NCBI GenBank assembly: GCA_017483645.1
Contig: JAFUWD010000025.1
Coordinates: 1-64,000, forward strand
Source: Muribaculaceae bacterium
GTDB lineage: Bacteria; Bacteroidota; Bacteroidia; Bacteroidales; Muribaculaceae
DNA: 64,000 bases
Reading direction: 5' to 3'
Shown here: positions 62,199 to 64,000 of the stretch, one piece after another
Layout of the letters: each line of letters opens with the position of its first letter
How positions within the stretch are numbered: position 1 is the first letter of the stretch
Made by a program: the position numbers and the translations under genes
The notes under the pieces: generated by a model
The model's input: the letters and a program-made list of their open reading frames with translations, nothing else
Database searches by the model: none
What the model was told of the DNA's origin: nothing

Positions 62199-63116
62199 TT
62201 ATTTCGCTGCGCGGCCCAATTTGTCGCGCTCGCGCTCACGGCGGCTTTTCGGGGCATCATCGGCCAATGTGGCGTGATAGGCCACCAGACCGGGCATGGA
62301 GTTACGCACGATTTTCTTCACCGGCGCGCCAAATTCGGCCGCCACCTCCAGAAGCACCTCGCTGAAAGTGGTGGCCACCGTGCCCACAAACGAAACTGGA
62401 TAGCGCTGGTAGTCGTACTGGCTGATGTTGCGCACAAAAAAGCGCTTGAACTCATCTCGCACCAACCCGTGCACATACTCGTTGTCGAGATGCTCGCTCA
62501 GGAAAAAAGCATAGGCACGCAGATTGCGGTTGGCCGATGCGTTGTTATAGACCGAATCCATGATGTCGTCGGGCGTGACACGATGCTTGGCAAAAAATTC
62601 CTCGCACAAGTCGGCCGGAGCCAGATTTTTCAGCACATCGCCCAAGAAAAGGCGACCCAGCGTCGAGCCGCTGCCCTCATCGCCCAGAATGAATCCCAAA
62701 GACCGCACATTTTTCACAATCGTTGTGCCATCGTAAAAACAAGAGTTGCTGCCAGTGCCCAAAATACATGCCAGACCAGCCTCGTGGACCAGCAAACCGC
62801 GCGCCGCCCCCAGCAAGTCGCTCATCACAGTCACAGGTGTCTTGAATTGCGCCACAAGCGAGGCTTCCACTATCTTGTTTTTCTCCGGGCTGCTACAGCC
62901 GGCACCGTAATAGTACACATGATTCCACCGGCGCTTGAAAAACGCCTCGGGAAGCTCCAAGCGGATGCTGTGGCTTATTTCACGGCGCGACTGGAAAAAC
63001 GGGTTCATGCCGGTGGTGAAGGCGTGCTCAAGCATGGTGTTACCCTCCACCAGCGCCCACTCGGTGCGGGTACTGCTGCTCTCGGCTATTACGTTGATGA
63101 CCTGATTGGCGTTCAT
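62199..63116 (-). CDS. BadF/BadG-type sugar kinase, diverged second copy
   Basis: ASKHA-family protein of 305 residues, clearly paralogous to the MurK-like kinase at 42143: FTTGMNP, VYYYGAGCSSPEKN, CILGTGSNSCFYDG and GFILGDEGSGSTLGRL correspond one to one. It differs at the phosphate-1 loop, AESSSTRTEW instead of ADCGSTKIDW, losing the Asp and first Gly of the classical pattern. It also has a longer basic C-terminus (PKSRRERERDKLGRAAK). It may have other substrate specificity or a non-catalytic, sensory role. It is transcribed alone from a good promoter. Confidence 0.85.
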   Translation of the reverse strand: MNANQVINVIAESSSTRTEWALVEGNTMLEHAFTTGMNPFFQSRREISHSIRLELPEAFFKRRWNHVYYYGAGCSSPEKNKIVEASLVAQFKTPVTVMSDLLGAARGLLVHEAGLACILGTGSNSCFYDGTTIVKNVRSLGFILGDEGSGSTLGRLFLGDVLKNLAPADLCEEFFAKHRVTPDDIMDSVYNNASANRNLRAYAFFLSEHLDNEYVHGLVRDEFKRFFVRNISQYDYQRYPVSFVGTVATTFSEVLLEVAAEFGAPVKKIVRNSMPGLVAYHATLADDAPKSRRERERDKLGRAAK

Positions 63117-63183
63117 TGGCTCAAGATGGTTAATTAGTGTTCATGTGGGTTAACAAGTATGTAATATACCCCGATATAGAATG

Positions 63184-63214
63184 CAAAGTTAGCCACAAAC
63201 CAACACATTATCAA
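63184..63214 (-). promoter_or_regulatory. Promoter of the second BadF kinase
   Basis: On the minus strand TTG (63214-63212), 20-bp spacer, TAACTTTG (63191-63184), about 70 bp before the ATG. Confidence 0.78.
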
Positions 63215-63315
63215 AGTAAAATAGAATTCAGAGCCAACAATTACCACCAATTTAACATACAAAAATATTATTTAACGCTGAGAGGTGTGTTATTCCTATT
63301 CCGGTCGATGAACAT

Positions 63316-63367
63316 CAACCGGTGCCGTACTTGAACAGCAATGGCTGCAAAAGTACGGCACCGGTTG
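63316..63367 (-). terminator. 17-bp perfect hairpin behind the type IX secreted protein gene
   Basis: CAACCGGTGCCGTACTT and AAGTACGGCACCGGTTG enclose an 18-nt loop, 30 bp past the stop at 63397. No T tract follows on the minus strand, so it may be a processing or stabilising hairpin as much as a terminator. Confidence 0.55.
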
Positions 63368-63396
63368 ATAAGAATCAGTAGTGCTGGGACTGGGCG

Positions 63397-64000
63397 TCAG
63401 CGCGCCACCATCACCTTGTGGGTGGATGTCATGCCATTGGTGTAAACTCGCACCAAATACACGCCCGGGGTCACGCCACTCACGTTGATGAAGTTGGAAC
63501 CGTTGCGCGCAACGGTTTGTCCGGCCGAGTTGATCAGCTCCATGCCCGTGACAAAGGAACCGGCCGATGCCACCACATAGTCCACTGCCGGATTGGGGCC
63601 AACCGTCACACCTGCCAGCGTGGTCTCGGACACACCTGTGCTGTGGTCTTTGAGCAGATTGTCCACGCGCATGGTGCCCTTGCGACCCATCTTGGTGGCG
63701 TTTTTCACCATCTTCATACCGGTAAACGAATAGTTCTCGTCGGCGGCAAGCACGTCTTTCAGATTGTCGACAACCACACGCTGCCATCCCACAAAGTCGA
63801 TGACACCGAGGTCCACCCAGCGGTCGTCGGTGCCGGCCTCATTGGTGAGACGCGCATAGAAGTGATTGAAACTCATGTCGCCAAAGATATGCAGCACCAT
63901 CGCGTCGTTGCGGGTGAAGTGCTCTTCGCTTGCGGGGGCGTCAATCACCATCTCGTCGCCTTCGTTTTGGCCGGCAAACTCATAGGCCAGCTGCAGCGAC
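63397..64000 (-). CDS. Type IX secretion sorting-domain protein, C-terminal part (5' end outside window)
   Basis: The reading frame stays open to the window edge (the edge codons read SLQLAYEFAGQNEGDE in front of MVIDAPASEEHF), so the true start lies beyond 64000. The visible body, about 130 residues, holds MSFNHFYARLTNEAGTDDRW and FVGWQRVVVDNLKDVL, with no family I can name. The last 75 residues form a type A T9SS C-terminal signal: VGPNPAVDYVVASAGSF, GMELINSAGQTVARNG, GVYLVRVYTNGMTSTHKVMV. The protein is therefore exported by the Por/T9SS system and probably attached to the cell surface. Confidence 0.85.
   Translation of the reverse strand, partial: SLQLAYEFAGQNEGDEMVIDAPASEEHFTRNDAMVLHIFGDMSFNHFYARLTNEAGTDDRWVDLGVIDFVGWQRVVVDNLKDVLAADENYSFTGMKMVKNATKMGRKGTMRVDNLLKDHSTGVSETTLAGVTVGPNPAVDYVVASAGSFVTGMELINSAGQTVARNGSNFINVSGVTPGVYLVRVYTNGMTSTHKVMVAR

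Overview
The window is chromosomal DNA of a gut-type Bacteroidales bacterium; Muribaculaceae or a close family is my guess from overall flavour, not proven. The evidence is consistent. Clear Bacteroidetes promoters (TTG, 19-20 bp, TAnnTTTG) precede both tRNA genes and several coding regions. There is a type IX secretion sorting domain at the right edge, BspA-type leucine-rich repeats, a lipoprotein TamA (TamL), the 30-residue AURKAIP1/COX24-like protein beside HU, and the glutamate-formiminotransferase version of histidine degradation. Most genes lie on the minus strand in long, tightly packed operons.

Layout. 1-97: 5' end of a probable group IIC intron that leaves the window, sitting just behind the ompA terminator. 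105-5370: OmpA-like porin, a dockerin-tailed protein, tRNA-Ala(GGC), a DUF695 protein, a cysteine-free thioredoxin-fold protein, and a LysM/M23 murein hydrolase with a beta-flower repeat protein. 5503-13014: housekeeping genes recG, ispD, lpxH, an MIP18/DUF59 Fe-S assembly factor, then a paired membrane protein and haem-motif lipoprotein. 13295-15551: HU, the 30-residue basic protein and RNase G, probably one transcript. 15705-16829: P1-family peptidase, separated by a 52-bp perfect palindrome from the convergent operon folD-ftcD-hutU-hutH-hutI (24348 to 16898), which takes histidine to glutamate and passes the one-carbon unit to folate. 24505-27722: apbE, two small outer-membrane barrels, a candidate small RNA and a DJ-1/PfpI protein. 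27865: tRNA-Val(TAC). 28017-40376: a long minus-strand run (AspT/YidE-type transporter, HAD phosphatase, TamL, TPR protein, kdsA, rsmE, nucleoside MFS, bifunctional nuclease, mnmA, DoxX, DUF5106).

The most interesting part is 40594-58050: thirteen minus-strand genes with gaps of 2-60 bp that look like one murein-salvage operon. In transcription order it encodes a secreted golvesin/amidase, two paralogous GT2 glycosyltransferases, a HxHxQ nucleotidyltransferase-like DUF4922 protein, a SpoIID/LytB-domain protein without signal peptide, an AmpG-like importer, a NamZ-like exo-muramidase (DUF1343), a D-2-hydroxyacid dehydrogenase with Fe-S domains, a MurT-like DUF5009 membrane protein, a MurK-like BadF kinase, MurQ and an SGNH hydrolase. 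MurT-MurK-MurQ and NamZ are known elements of MurNAc salvage in Bacteroidetes. The dehydrogenase is well placed to burn the D-lactate released by MurQ. The glycosyltransferase pair, DUF4922 and cytosolic SpoIID are the unexplained parts.

58223-64000: BspA-type protein with dockerin tail, an AT-richer pair (hexapeptide acyltransferase and beta-helix protein) that may be acquired, a second diverged BadF kinase, and the C-terminal part of a type IX secreted protein running off the right edge.
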